The notes beneath the pieces were generated by a model. That model was not told the DNA's origin. It did not search any database and saw only the letters and a list, made by a program, of their open reading frames with translations. Positions 1 through 8,132 of a DNA stretch of 8,960 bases are shown here, piece after piece. Location: NCBI GenBank assembly GCA_013693915.1, contig CP059264.1:1333165-1342124 (forward strand), written 5' to 3'. Both the position numbers and the translations under genes were made by a program. The DNA is from Dechloromonas sp. (GTDB lineage: Bacteria; Pseudomonadota; Gammaproteobacteria; Burkholderiales; Rhodocyclaceae). The stretch's first letter is position 1. Every line of letters starts with the position of its first letter.

Positions 1-354
1 CACGAGCAGCCGGGGACCGCTCGCCGGCGTATGCGGCAGGCCGCTCAGCAGTTTCGGGAAATAGCGCATCCCGAGTTGTGGATAGGCCGCGGCCCAGGAC
101 CAGTCGTGGATGAAATCACCATGCGAATTCGTGCGGACATACAGCGGCAGAATGCCGAGTGCCTTTCCGGCGCTGTCCCGCGCAATCAGGTGCCGCGCGT
201 TCCAGCCGCATTCCGGGCCGGCCATCCCGTGGCGTTCGAGAACGTCGAGGAAATCCCGGTTGACGAAGGGGTGTCCGGCGGGAGCGAGTCGCTCCCAGTC
301 GGCGCCCGCGATTTCGCCGGCGGCGGCGACGGCGGACACGGTCAGCGGGGACAT
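1..354 (-). CDS. DUF482 / GNAT-superfamily protein, partial (N-terminal 118 codons)
   Basis: This is the beginning of a minus-strand gene whose C-terminal part lies beyond the left edge. The visible 118 residues have the layout I know from DUF482 proteins (often named GNAT-family or peptidoglycan-related acyltransferases): a short beta-strand start, HPFVNRDFLDVLE, GWNARHLIARD, LGILPLYVRTNSHGDFIHDWSWA, and near the edge YFPKLLSGLPHTPASGPRLLV-like sequence. The biochemical role of the family is not settled. Acyl transfer is inferred from its GNAT/FemAB-like fold. I chose the ATG at 352-354 because the protein then begins like its relatives. An in-frame ATG at 424-426 would add 24 residues rich in Ala, Pro and Ser, and neither start has a convincing Shine-Dalgarno site. 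It follows the DUF1304 gene on the same strand after 127 nt, so co-transcription is possible but unproven. Confidence 0.82.
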   Translation of the reverse strand, partial: MSPLTVSAVAAAGEIAGADWERLAPAGHPFVNRDFLDVLERHGMAGPECGWNARHLIARDSAGKALGILPLYVRTNSHGDFIHDWSWAAAYPQLGMRYFPKLLSGLPHTPASGPRLLV

Positions 355-481
355 CGCCAGATGTGACGACACGACGGACGGTGGAGCGGCGCGCACGGCG
401 CCCGTTCCACCAGTGCGCGCATCCATTCCCGCCGTAAGCCCTTCCGGACAGGGGAGCGGCGTGGCGCGGTCGACCTCCGGA

Positions 482-838
482 TCAGGCAAGAAATACGAGG
501 GCCAGCGCAATCGCCGCCGGCACGGCCTGGACGAAAAGTATCCGCCGACTGGTGGTGGCTGCTCCGTACAGGCCGGCAACCAGCACGCAACAGAGGAAGA
601 ACACCTTGATGCCGGTGCCGGCGGCTCCGAGGCTGAGGCCCCAGAACAGGCCGGCCGCCAGGAAGCCGTTGTACAGCCCCTGGTTGGCGGCGAGAACCCT
701 GGAGGCGGCCGCGGCCTCGCGGGTCTGCCCGAAGGCGCGCAGGCCGGCCGGCTTGTCCCACAGGAACATCTCGAGGACGAGGATGTAAATGTGGAGCAGC
801 GCGATCAGCGCGACAAGGACGTTGGCAAGGGTCGTCAT
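482..838 (-). CDS. DUF1304 family membrane protein
   Basis: A 118-residue integral membrane protein with four predicted helices at about residues 4-26, 54-73, 76-94 and 100-117. The family hallmarks are visible: an N-terminal helix containing LHIYILVLEMFLW, then the conserved NQGLYNGFLAAGL segment at about 52-64 before helix 2. It matches DUF1304 in length and pattern. No biochemical function is known to me, so none is assigned. The start is supported by a GGAGG Shine-Dalgarno sequence at 844-848, 5 nt before the ATG. It lies 46 nt downstream of tpx on the same strand with no terminator visible between them, so the two are probably one transcript. That may hint at an envelope or oxidative-stress setting, but this is inference only. 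Confidence 0.9.
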   Translation of the reverse strand: MTTLANVLVALIALLHIYILVLEMFLWDKPAGLRAFGQTREAAAASRVLAANQGLYNGFLAAGLFWGLSLGAAGTGIKVFFLCCVLVAGLYGAATTSRRILFVQAVPAAIALALVFLA

Positions 839-884
839 GAAGTCCTCCGCGGACGATCGGCGCCGGCCGGCAGGCCCGGAACGG

Positions 885-1391
885 CTACTTGCCGAGGGCG
901 GCGAAGGCCGCCGCGTAGTCAGGTTCGTTGGCGATCTCGCCGACCAGTTCGCTGTGCAGCACGCGATCGTTCTCGTCGAGAACGACCACGGCGCGGGCCG
1001 AGACGCCGGTCAGCGGGCCGCTCGCGATGGCAACGCCGTAGGCTTCGAGGAAGTCGCGGCCGCGCATCATCGACAGGGTCTGCACGTTGGCCAGCCCCTC
1101 GGCGCCGCAGAAGCGCGCCTGGGCGAAGGGCAGGTCGGCAGAGATGCAGAGGACGACGGTATTGGCGAGGCCGGCGGCGGCTTCGTTGAACTTGCGCACC
1201 GAGGTGGCGCAGGTCGGCGTGTCGATGCTCGGGAAGATGTTGAGCACCTTGCGCCTGCCGGCCAGGCTGGCCAGCGTGACGTCGGCCAGATCCTTGCCGA
1301 CCAGCGAGAATGCGGGCGCCTGATCGCCCTTGGCGGGGAACTTGCCGCCCACTTCGATGGGGTTGCCGCCAAGCGTAACGGTATTCGACAT
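885..1391 (-). CDS. tpx: Thiol peroxidase (atypical 2-Cys peroxiredoxin)
   Basis: Tpx reduces hydrogen peroxide and, in the characterised family, preferentially alkyl hydroperoxides, and is recycled by thioredoxin. The protein has 168 residues, the normal family length. The active-site loop [17 protein letters not shown] places the peroxidatic cysteine at C61 with T58 nearby. The resolving cysteine is C95 in the segment LPFAQARFC, and R133 in [11 protein letters not shown] completes the catalytic set. These positions are identical to the E. coli numbering. A further cysteine, C82, matches the third one in E. coli Tpx. There is no signal peptide in the sequence, so it should be cytoplasmic here. 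The start is fixed by an AGGAGA site at 1396-1401, 4 nt before the ATG. It is the first gene of a probable tpx-DUF1304 transcript; its promoter should lie in 1400-1520, but I could not pick one out. Confidence 0.97.
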   Translation of the reverse strand: MSNTVTLGGNPIEVGGKFPAKGDQAPAFSLVGKDLADVTLASLAGRRKVLNIFPSIDTPTCATSVRKFNEAAAGLANTVVLCISADLPFAQARFCGAEGLANVQTLSMMRGRDFLEAYGVAIASGPLTGVSARAVVVLDENDRVLHSELVGEIANEPDYAAAFAALGK

Positions 1392-1508
1392 TTTATCTCC
1401 TGTTGCGTGGTTGATGGCCGCCAGCTTTCATGGGTATCCGGCGGCCGGTCTGGTAACTATCGGGTGGACGCCCCTTGCGCCGACCCGTTCCCTCATTATT
1501 GCCCAAAT

Positions 1509-1521
1509 TGGGTATCCCTTT
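1509..1521 (+). repeat. Left terminal inverted repeat, 13 bp
   Basis: TGGGTATCCCTTT, a perfect reverse complement of 1634-1646. It is separated by one base from the 9-bp direct repeat TTGCCCAAA at 1499-1507. Confidence 0.75.
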
Positions 1522-1633
1522 AACGCGCGTAGATGTTAGCGAGCCAACGAAGCCGGGCTGCACCCGTTGCCAATGCGGCCCATTTCAGACCGCCGACCGT
1601 TCGGTTGATGATGGATTGGGCGGTACGTGCATC

Positions 1634-1646
1634 AAAGGGATACCCA
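1634..1646 (-). repeat. Right terminal inverted repeat, 13 bp
   Basis: AAAGGGATACCCA, a perfect reverse complement of 1509-1521. It is followed after two bases by the second copy of TTGCCCAAA at 1649-1657. Confidence 0.75.
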
Positions 1647-1795
1647 TTTTGCCCAAAAAGCGGGTCGACCGTGACAGCATCCTCATCCCGTCGATTTCAG
1701 ATGCCGGATGATCGCGCCGGCTGGCGGCATGCCGTTCCCTCCCTGGTTCCGGCGCTGCTCCCGCTCCGGACATGGCTGAATGCCGGGCCGATGGT

Positions 1796-3568
1796 TCAGG
1801 AAGCGTCCACCTTGCAGCTTTGGAAGCGCAGTTCCTGCGGGTAGGGGAAGAAGTCCTCCACGTGGCCGTCGCGGATCTTCTGTTGGGCATCCTGCCAGAA
1901 TCTCGGTGAAAGCAGATCCTTGTGATGTTTGAGGAAGACCTTGCGCAGGACCGGCGAGGCTAGCAGGAAGGTGCTGAACTCTTCCGGAAAGACATCGTTC
2001 CTGGCCACGGGATACCAGACCTCGCCCGACATTTCGGTCTCGAAATCGGGAGCCGGCGGAATCTCGCGGAAGTTGATGTCGGTCATGTATTCGATTTCGT
2101 CGTAGTCGTAGAAGACGACGCGGCCGTAGCGGGTGACGCCAAAGTTCTTCCACAGCATGTCGCCCGGGAAGATGTTGGCCTGCGCCAGTTCTCGGATCGC
2201 GCTGCCGTATTCCTTGATCGCGTGCTCCAGCCCCTCGATGTTGCCGGTGCGCTCCATGCGCTCGAGGTGGATGTTGAGCGGCTCCATGCGGCGCTCGATA
2301 TAGATGTGCTTGATGACCAGCCTGTCGCCGACGATCTCGAAGCACGAGGGCGCCAGCGTGCGCAGTTCTTCCATGACTTCGTCGCTGAAGCGGGCGAGCG
2401 GAAAGGCTGCGTTGGAGAATTCCAGGGTGTCCGCCATGCGGCCGACGCGGTCGACCTGCTTGACCATCATGAATTTCCGCTTGACCGTCGCCCGGTCCAT
2501 TTCCTTGGAACTGCCGAATACGTCCTTGATGATCTTGAACACGTAGGGGTAGGAAGGCAGCGTGAACACCAGCATGACCATGCCGCGGATGCCGGGGGCC
2601 ATGATGAACCTGTCTTCCGAATGGTGCAGGTGATAGATGAGGTCGCGAAAGAACATCGTCTTGCCCTGCTTGCCGAGGCCGAGCATGACGTACAGCTCGG
2701 AGCGCGGCTTGTTGGGCAGGATCGAGCGCAGGAACTGGACGTAACCCGACGGCACTTCCATGTCGACCATGAAATAGGCCCGCGACAGCGAGAACAGGAT
2801 GCCGATCCGCCAGGCGTCGAGGAGGATGGCATCGACGTAGAGCAATCCGTCGTCGTCATGCAGCACGGGAATCGCGAAGGGATACTCGGCGACGCCGTTG
2901 ATCGCCTTGCCGATGATGTAGGCGGCCTTGTTGCGGTAGAAGGCGGAACCCAGCACCTGGATCTGGAAGTTGACCTCGCGCGCCGGCATGCCCTTCAGAT
3001 AGCGGCGAACCGCGTGATAGAGGTGGTTGGTGTCGCGCTCGAGGTCGGCGAACGGCCGCTGCCACTCGAAATCGTGAACGATGGCGCGGATGGTGCCGCG
3101 CAGGCCGTCTTCCCTGGCGTAGTAGCTGCGGTAGATGGGCGTGACTTCGGCTTCGATGTTCTCGGTGGAAACGGTCGGACGCACGAACATGAAGTCGTTG
3201 CGGAAATAGTCGCGGTGGAGGATCCTGGTCGTCACCGAATTGAAGAAGGTCTCGGCCAGTTCCGGCTGCTTGTGATTGAGCAGCAGGCCGATGTAGAGCA
3301 GCTTGATCTGCTGCCAGGTGGCGTCGTCGATGTTCTGGGCGTCGAACTCGATGCGCAGGCGCTCGACACATTCATCGACGCGGTCATCGTAGAAACGGAT
3401 GCGCTCCTTGACCGCCTTGTGCACGCCCACCCAGTTGGCCTGCTCGAAACGCGTCTTGGCCTCCCTGCTGGTGGCGCGGAACAGCGTGTAGTGCTTGTTA
3501 AAGCCCTGGATCAGCGCCAGCGCGATCTGGTGAGCGCCGATGCCGTAGAGGCCGACGGAAATCTTCAT
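1796..3568 (-). CDS. aceK: Isocitrate dehydrogenase kinase/phosphatase
   Basis: AceK both phosphorylates and dephosphorylates the dimeric NADP isocitrate dehydrogenase, controlling flux between the TCA cycle and the glyoxylate shunt. The product is 590 residues, within the family range of about 570-600. The ATP-binding loop reads LGLGKQGKT at about 297-304. The catalytic block NIFPGDMLWKNFGVTR followed by GRVVFYDYDEIEYMTDINF gives D470, N475, D488 and D490, which match E. coli D457, N462, D475 and D477 with a constant offset of 13. The regulatory N-terminal half is complete. I start at the ATG at 3566-3568 (MKISVGLYGIG). The frame stays open to 3775, but the extra 69 residues look unlike the family and run into the divergent promoter region. 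No strong Shine-Dalgarno site precedes the chosen ATG. In enterics aceK lies in aceBAK; here it stands alone, divergent from an isocitrate dehydrogenase gene and two genes away from its presumed substrate icd. Confidence 0.97.
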   Translation of the reverse strand: MKISVGLYGIGAHQIALALIQGFNKHYTLFRATSREAKTRFEQANWVGVHKAVKERIRFYDDRVDECVERLRIEFDAQNIDDATWQQIKLLYIGLLLNHKQPELAETFFNSVTTRILHRDYFRNDFMFVRPTVSTENIEAEVTPIYRSYYAREDGLRGTIRAIVHDFEWQRPFADLERDTNHLYHAVRRYLKGMPAREVNFQIQVLGSAFYRNKAAYIIGKAINGVAEYPFAIPVLHDDDGLLYVDAILLDAWRIGILFSLSRAYFMVDMEVPSGYVQFLRSILPNKPRSELYVMLGLGKQGKTMFFRDLIYHLHHSEDRFIMAPGIRGMVMLVFTLPSYPYVFKIIKDVFGSSKEMDRATVKRKFMMVKQVDRVGRMADTLEFSNAAFPLARFSDEVMEELRTLAPSCFEIVGDRLVIKHIYIERRMEPLNIHLERMERTGNIEGLEHAIKEYGSAIRELAQANIFPGDMLWKNFGVTRYGRVVFYDYDEIEYMTDINFREIPPAPDFETEMSGEVWYPVARNDVFPEEFSTFLLASPVLRKVFLKHHKDLLSPRFWQDAQQKIRDGHVEDFFPYPQELRFQSCKVDAS

Positions 3569-3756
3569 TGCGGGCGTTTCTGGACCATGGGCAAATTCTA
3601 GCACCCGCGCCTTCCGTTGCCCGGCATCCGCAGCGGCAGCAAGCCATCCACCGGTGCCGGGCGGGAGGGTCCGGACAGGTGCTTGCTTGCGATCATGGCG
3701 AATTGATGTTGCTGTAGAATATTCGCGCGCAAACCAATTCAAACGGAGGAGTGACC
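3569..3756. promoter_or_regulatory. Divergent aceK / isocitrate dehydrogenase promoter region
   Basis: These 188 bases separate two divergent starts, so both promoters should lie here. Rightward, TAGAAT at 3715-3720 is a plausible -10 box without a convincing -35 at 16-18 nt. Leftward, another TAGAAT (reverse complement of 3595-3600) is the best -10 candidate, again with a poor -35. Around the rightward candidate there is symmetry: GAATTG at 3700-3705 and CAATTC at 3735-3740 flank an 8-bp palindrome GAATATTC at 3717-3724 almost concentrically. This suggests, but does not show, regulator binding. Confidence 0.4.
3745..3750 (+). promoter_or_regulatory. Ribosome-binding site that sets the monomeric IDH start
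   Basis: GGAGGA at 3745-3750 lies 6 nt before the ATG at 3757 and directly abuts an in-frame GTG at 3751. Normal spacing therefore favours the ATG, making the protein 745 residues beginning MAAGKSK. Confidence 0.85.
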
Positions 3757-5994
<2,238 letters not shown>

Positions 5995-6007
5995 GCGACA
6001 AGCCCGC

Positions 6008-6023
6008 GGCGACGAAGGTCGCC
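6008..6023 (+). other. Small hairpin before the terminator
   Basis: GGCGAC (6008-6013) pairs perfectly with GTCGCC (6018-6023) around a GAAG loop, 14 nt after the stop codon of the monomeric isocitrate dehydrogenase gene. There is no T run after it. It may stabilise the 3' end of the transcript. Confidence 0.45.
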
Positions 6024-6033
6024 TCGGCGAGAG

Positions 6034-6070
6034 GAGCGAAGGTCCGAACGGCCTTCGCTCTTTTGTTTTT
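6034..6070 (+). terminator. Rho-independent terminator of the monomeric IDH gene
   Basis: GAGCGAAGG at 6034-6042 pairs perfectly with CCTTCGCTC at 6052-6060 (9 bp) around a 9-nt loop and is followed by TTTTGTTTTT at 6061-6070. It ends transcription about 75 nt after the stop codon and separates the two isocitrate dehydrogenase genes into independent units. Confidence 0.9.
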
Positions 6071-6119
6071 GGGCTGTTTTCCCGGTTGACCGCGGCAGTG
6101 CTGACGCCCGGTGAAATGG

Positions 6120-6149
6120 CTGACACGCCGCCGGATTTGGGCTCATAAT
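6120..6149 (+). promoter_or_regulatory. Candidate sigma70 promoter of icd
   Basis: CTGACA at 6120-6125 (five of six to the -35 consensus) and CATAAT at 6144-6149 (five of six to the -10 consensus) are 18 nt apart. Transcription would begin near 6156, giving a leader of about 93 nt. The 10-bp palindrome AATGATCATT at 6147-6156 overlaps the -10 box and the predicted start site, so it could be an operator; no regulator can be named. Confidence 0.6.
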
Positions 6150-6162
6150 GATCATTGCTGCC

Positions 6163-6187
6163 GGCCGGGTGGATGCCCTGCCCGGCC
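6163..6187 (+). other. Leader hairpin upstream of icd
   Basis: GGCCGGG at 6163-6169 pairs perfectly with CCCGGCC at 6181-6187 across an 11-nt loop, very close to the predicted transcription start. No T run follows, so it is not a terminator. It may protect the 5' end of the mRNA or be chance in GC-rich DNA. Confidence 0.4.
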
Positions 6188-6248
6188 TGCTCCGCCAAGG
6201 ACCCGACGCAGATCGTGGTCGTCCCATTACAACGCCAGGAGAGTGGAA

Positions 6249-7490
6249 ATGACATCGCACATCAAGGTTCCGCAAGGTGGTTCCAAAATCGTGCCGGGGC
6301 AGGCGATCCCGGACAATCCGATCATCCCGTTCATCGAGGGTGACGGCATCGGCATCGACATCACGCCGGTGATGATCAAGGTCATCGATGCAGCCGTCGC
6401 CAAGGCCTACGGCGGCAAGAAGAAGATCCACTGGATGGAAGTGTACGCCGGTGAAAAGTCCACCCGCCTCTACGGCCCCGACGAGTGGCTGCCCAAGGAA
6501 ACCTTCGACGCCCTCAAGGAATACTCGGTCTCGATCAAGGGTCCGATGACCACGCCGGTCGGTGGCGGCATCCGTTCGCTGAACGTCGCCCTGCGTCAGG
6601 AGCTCGACCTCTACCAGTGCGTGCGTCCGGTGCAGTATTTCAAGGGCGTGCCGAGCCCGCTGAAGCACCCGGAGCTGACCAACATGGTGATCTTCCGCGA
6701 GAACACCGAGGACATCTACGCCGGCGTCGAATGGGCGGCCAATACCGATGCCGTGAAGAAGGTCATCAAGTTCCTGCAGGATGAAATGGGCGTCAAGAAG
6801 ATCCGTTTCCCGGAATCCTCCGGCATCGGCATCAAGCCGATCTCGATCGAAGGCACGAGCCGGCTGGTGCGCGCCGCGATCAAGTACGCCATCGCCAACG
6901 ACCGCAAGTCGGTGACGATCGTGCACAAGGGCAACATCATGAAGTTCACCGAGGGCCTGTTCCGTGACACCGCCTACAAGCTGGCGCAGGACGAGTTCGG
7001 CGCCGAACTGATCGACGGCGGCCCGTGGTGCAGGATCAGGAACCCGAACACCGGCCGCGAGATCGTCGTCAAGGATTCGATCGCCGACGCCTTCCTGCAG
7101 CAGATCCTGCTGCGTCCGGCCGAGTACGACGTGATCGCCACCTCCAACCTGAACGGCGACTACATTTCCGACGCGCTGGCAGCGCAGGTCGGCGGCATCG
7201 GCATCGCCCCGGGCGCCAACATCTCGGACCAGTACGCCTGCTTCGAGGCCACCCACGGCACCGCGCCGAAGTATGCCGGCCTCGACAAGGTCAACCCCGG
7301 TTCGCTGATCCTCTCCGCCGAAATGATGCTGCGCCATCTCGGCTGGGTCGATGCCGCCAACCTCGTCATCAAGTCGATGGAAGCCGCCATCGGCGACAAG
7401 CAGGTCACCTACGACTTCGCCCGCCTGATGGAAGGCGCCGACGAGTTGTCGTGCTCGGAGTTCGGCGACGCGATGATCGCGCGGATGTGA
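6249..7490 (+). CDS. icd: Dimeric NADP-dependent isocitrate dehydrogenase
   Basis: This is the homodimeric E. coli-type enzyme that converts isocitrate to 2-oxoglutarate and CO2 in the TCA cycle. It is 413 residues against 416 in E. coli, and key residues align with a constant shift of 3: S110 (Ser113, the AceK phosphorylation site, in [18 protein letters not shown]), N112, R116, R126, R150, Y157, K227, D280, D304 and D308 for isocitrate and metal. K341, Y342, Y388 and R392 match the residues that give NADP rather than NAD specificity. The start is set by AGGAG at 6237-6241, 7 nt before the ATG; an in-frame upstream start at 6111 would run through the promoter. It follows, but is insulated from, the unrelated monomeric isozyme, and aceK lies nearby in the opposite direction. 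With the target serine intact, it is the likely AceK substrate. Confidence 0.98.
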   Translation: MTSHIKVPQGGSKIVPGQAIPDNPIIPFIEGDGIGIDITPVMIKVIDAAVAKAYGGKKKIHWMEVYAGEKSTRLYGPDEWLPKETFDALKEYSVSIKGPMTTPVGGGIRSLNVALRQELDLYQCVRPVQYFKGVPSPLKHPELTNMVIFRENTEDIYAGVEWAANTDAVKKVIKFLQDEMGVKKIRFPESSGIGIKPISIEGTSRLVRAAIKYAIANDRKSVTIVHKGNIMKFTEGLFRDTAYKLAQDEFGAELIDGGPWCRIRNPNTGREIVVKDSIADAFLQQILLRPAEYDVIATSNLNGDYISDALAAQVGGIGIAPGANISDQYACFEATHGTAPKYAGLDKVNPGSLILSAEMMLRHLGWVDAANLVIKSMEAAIGDKQVTYDFARLMEGADELSCSEFGDAMIARM

Positions 7491-7515
7491 CGCGTAATCC
7501 TGCCTGTTTGATTCG

Positions 7516-7539
7516 AGGCCCCCGCAAGGGGCTTCCTTT
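7516..7539 (+). terminator. Probable weak terminator after icd
   Basis: AGGCCCC (7516-7522) pairs with GGGGCTT (7528-7534) across a short CGCAA loop, with one G-T pair, and is followed by CCTTT. The T run is poor, so readthrough into the small downstream gene is likely. Confidence 0.5.
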
Positions 7540-7555
7540 GGTGAGTGAGCCACGA

Positions 7556-7804
7556 ATGACTTCCGAACTTCCACAACAACCCCTGACTCCCGAAGAACTC
7601 GCGCTGCGCCGCAAGAAGGTCCGCAAGGCGGTGCTGCTGCGTGCCTTCCTCCTGGGCCTGATGGTCGCCGCGTGGTGGATCTTCTTTGCCCCGGATTCCC
7701 TGGTCGACCCCGCCCTGAAGAATCCGATGGGCGTCGCCGCCGGGATGATCGCGATGGGCGCCTATCTCTATTTTCTTCGCGAGGCGCTGTTTCCGAGGAA
7801 GTGA
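7556..7804 (+). CDS. Small two-helix membrane protein of unknown function
   Basis: An 82-residue protein I do not recognise. It has a polar N-terminus (MTSELPQQPLTPEELALRRK) with a basic stretch RRKKVRK, a hydrophobic helix at about residues 25-44, a short loop with FAPDSLVDPALKNP, and a second helix at about 57-75, ending in a basic FPRK tail. Positive charges before helix 1 and at the C-terminus suggest a hairpin with both ends in the cytoplasm. Codon use is strongly GC-ending like icd, and the hydrophobic pattern is ordered, so I consider it a true gene. The start is uncertain: an in-frame GTG at 7541 adds five residues, and the Shine-Dalgarno region is weak for both. It begins 65 nt after icd, past a weak terminator, so it may be partly co-transcribed with icd. 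Confidence 0.7.
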   Translation: MTSELPQQPLTPEELALRRKKVRKAVLLRAFLLGLMVAAWWIFFAPDSLVDPALKNPMGVAAGMIAMGAYLYFLREALFPRK

Positions 7805-7840
7805 AAGGCCTGGGTAGAGGCAAGCAGCCGACGTCCTTTC

Positions 7841-7869
7841 TTGACGCTGACCATTTAAAAGACTATGGT
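7841..7869 (+). promoter_or_regulatory. Promoter of the toxin-antitoxin operon
   Basis: TTGACG at 7841-7846 and TATGGT at 7864-7869 are separated by 17 nt, a good sigma70 arrangement, 33 nt before the antitoxin start. Both boxes touch the operator arms described next, as expected for an autorepressed operon. Confidence 0.65.
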
Positions 7870-7883
7870 CAGCAATGTGGTCA
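7846..7883 (+). promoter_or_regulatory. Operator-like inverted repeat with a third half-site
   Basis: GCTGACCAT at 7846-7854 and ATGGTCAGC at 7865-7873 form a perfect 9-bp inverted repeat with a 10-nt spacer, overlapping the -10 box. The core TGGTCA (7866-7871) recurs in the same direction at 7878-7883, 12 nt on. Phd/YefM-type antitoxins repress their own promoters through such palindromes, so this is the likely binding site. Confidence 0.7.
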
Positions 7884-7901
7884 ATTTTCTTGGAGGCAGT
7901 C

Positions 7902-8132
7902 ATGCCAACAATTCAAGCTTCGGAATTCAAGGCCAGGTGCCTTGCCTTGATGGAAGACGTCGCCAGCAAGGGTGAAATCTGGGTCGTGACCAAAAACGGC
8001 CGCCCGATCGCCGAGTTGCACCCATATCAGGGCGGGCGTTCGGGTTCGCCGTTCGGTTTGCACCCAAAACTGGAAATTCGCGGCGACGTCATCGAACCCC
8101 TGGACGATAGCGAGTGGAAGGCGCTGGCGTGA
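7902..8132 (+). CDS. Antitoxin, Phd/YefM family
   Basis: A 76-residue antitoxin that should bind and neutralise the toxin encoded immediately downstream and repress the operon. The N-terminal half has the Phd/YefM fold signature: MPTIQASEFKARCLALMEDV, then a beta hairpin WVVTKNGRPIAELHP at about 27-41. The C-terminal part is short and acidic, with GDVIEPLDDSEWKALA, the region that in this family lies across the toxin. A strong GGAGG site at 7892-7896, 5 nt before the ATG, fixes the start; an earlier in-frame ATG at 7875 lies before that site and is rejected. Its stop codon overlaps the toxin start. Homologues are labelled vapB or Phd/YefM depending on the database, so I leave the symbol open. 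Confidence 0.93.
   Translation: MPTIQASEFKARCLALMEDVASKGEIWVVTKNGRPIAELHPYQGGRSGSPFGLHPKLEIRGDVIEPLDDSEWKALA

Larger units (their letters stand above)
1508..1648. mobile_element. Candidate MITE (non-autonomous transposon remnant)
   Basis: The 13-bp sequence TGGGTATCCCTTT at 1509-1521 recurs as its exact reverse complement at 1634-1646. Immediately outside these ends, the 9-bp sequence TTGCCCAAA occurs in direct orientation at 1499-1507 and 1649-1657. Terminal inverted repeats bounded by a same-sense 9-bp repeat are what a transposon insertion with target duplication leaves. The interior of about 112 bp is too short for a transposase and looks less GC-biased than its surroundings. I do not recognise the family; 9-bp duplications occur in IS1 and IS4-type elements, among others. 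Caution: TTGCCCAAA is itself nearly self-complementary, so part of the symmetry could belong to one long hairpin, and the spacing from repeat to inverted end differs by one base on the two sides. Confidence 0.5.
1392..1795. other. Gene-poor region between tpx and aceK
   Basis: These 404 bases separate the start of tpx from the end of aceK. I see no confident gene. Several short open frames exist on both strands but none has a ribosome-binding site, a recognisable domain or host-like codon use. The notable content is the inverted-repeat element described separately. A third copy of TGGGTATCC sits at 1431-1439, outside that element. The tpx promoter must be in the left part. No rho-independent terminator for aceK was found: the palindrome CGGCATGCCG at 1725-1734 is not followed by a T run on either strand. 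Confidence 0.6.

Noticed and set aside
110..1189. Plus-strand open frame (359 codons) across the DUF482, DUF1304 and tpx genes
   Set aside because: It spans three well-supported opposite-strand genes and their gaps, and its product is an Arg/Gly-rich low-complexity sequence.
1499..1657. Possible integron attC site
   Set aside because: The paired RYYYAAC/GTTRRRY ends expected of attC sites are not present in the right arrangement; a transposon-type end structure fits better.
1725..1734. Palindrome CGGCATGCCG as a terminator for aceK
   Set aside because: There is no T run after it on the minus strand, and short GC palindromes are common in this DNA.
2222..3601. Plus-strand open frame (459 codons) opposite aceK
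   Set aside because: AceK on the other strand has all catalytic residues; this frame is its mirror shadow.
6111..6248. Upstream extension of icd by 46 residues
   Set aside because: It would include the promoter and leader hairpin; the ATG at 6249 has a good ribosome-binding site and gives the family N-terminus.
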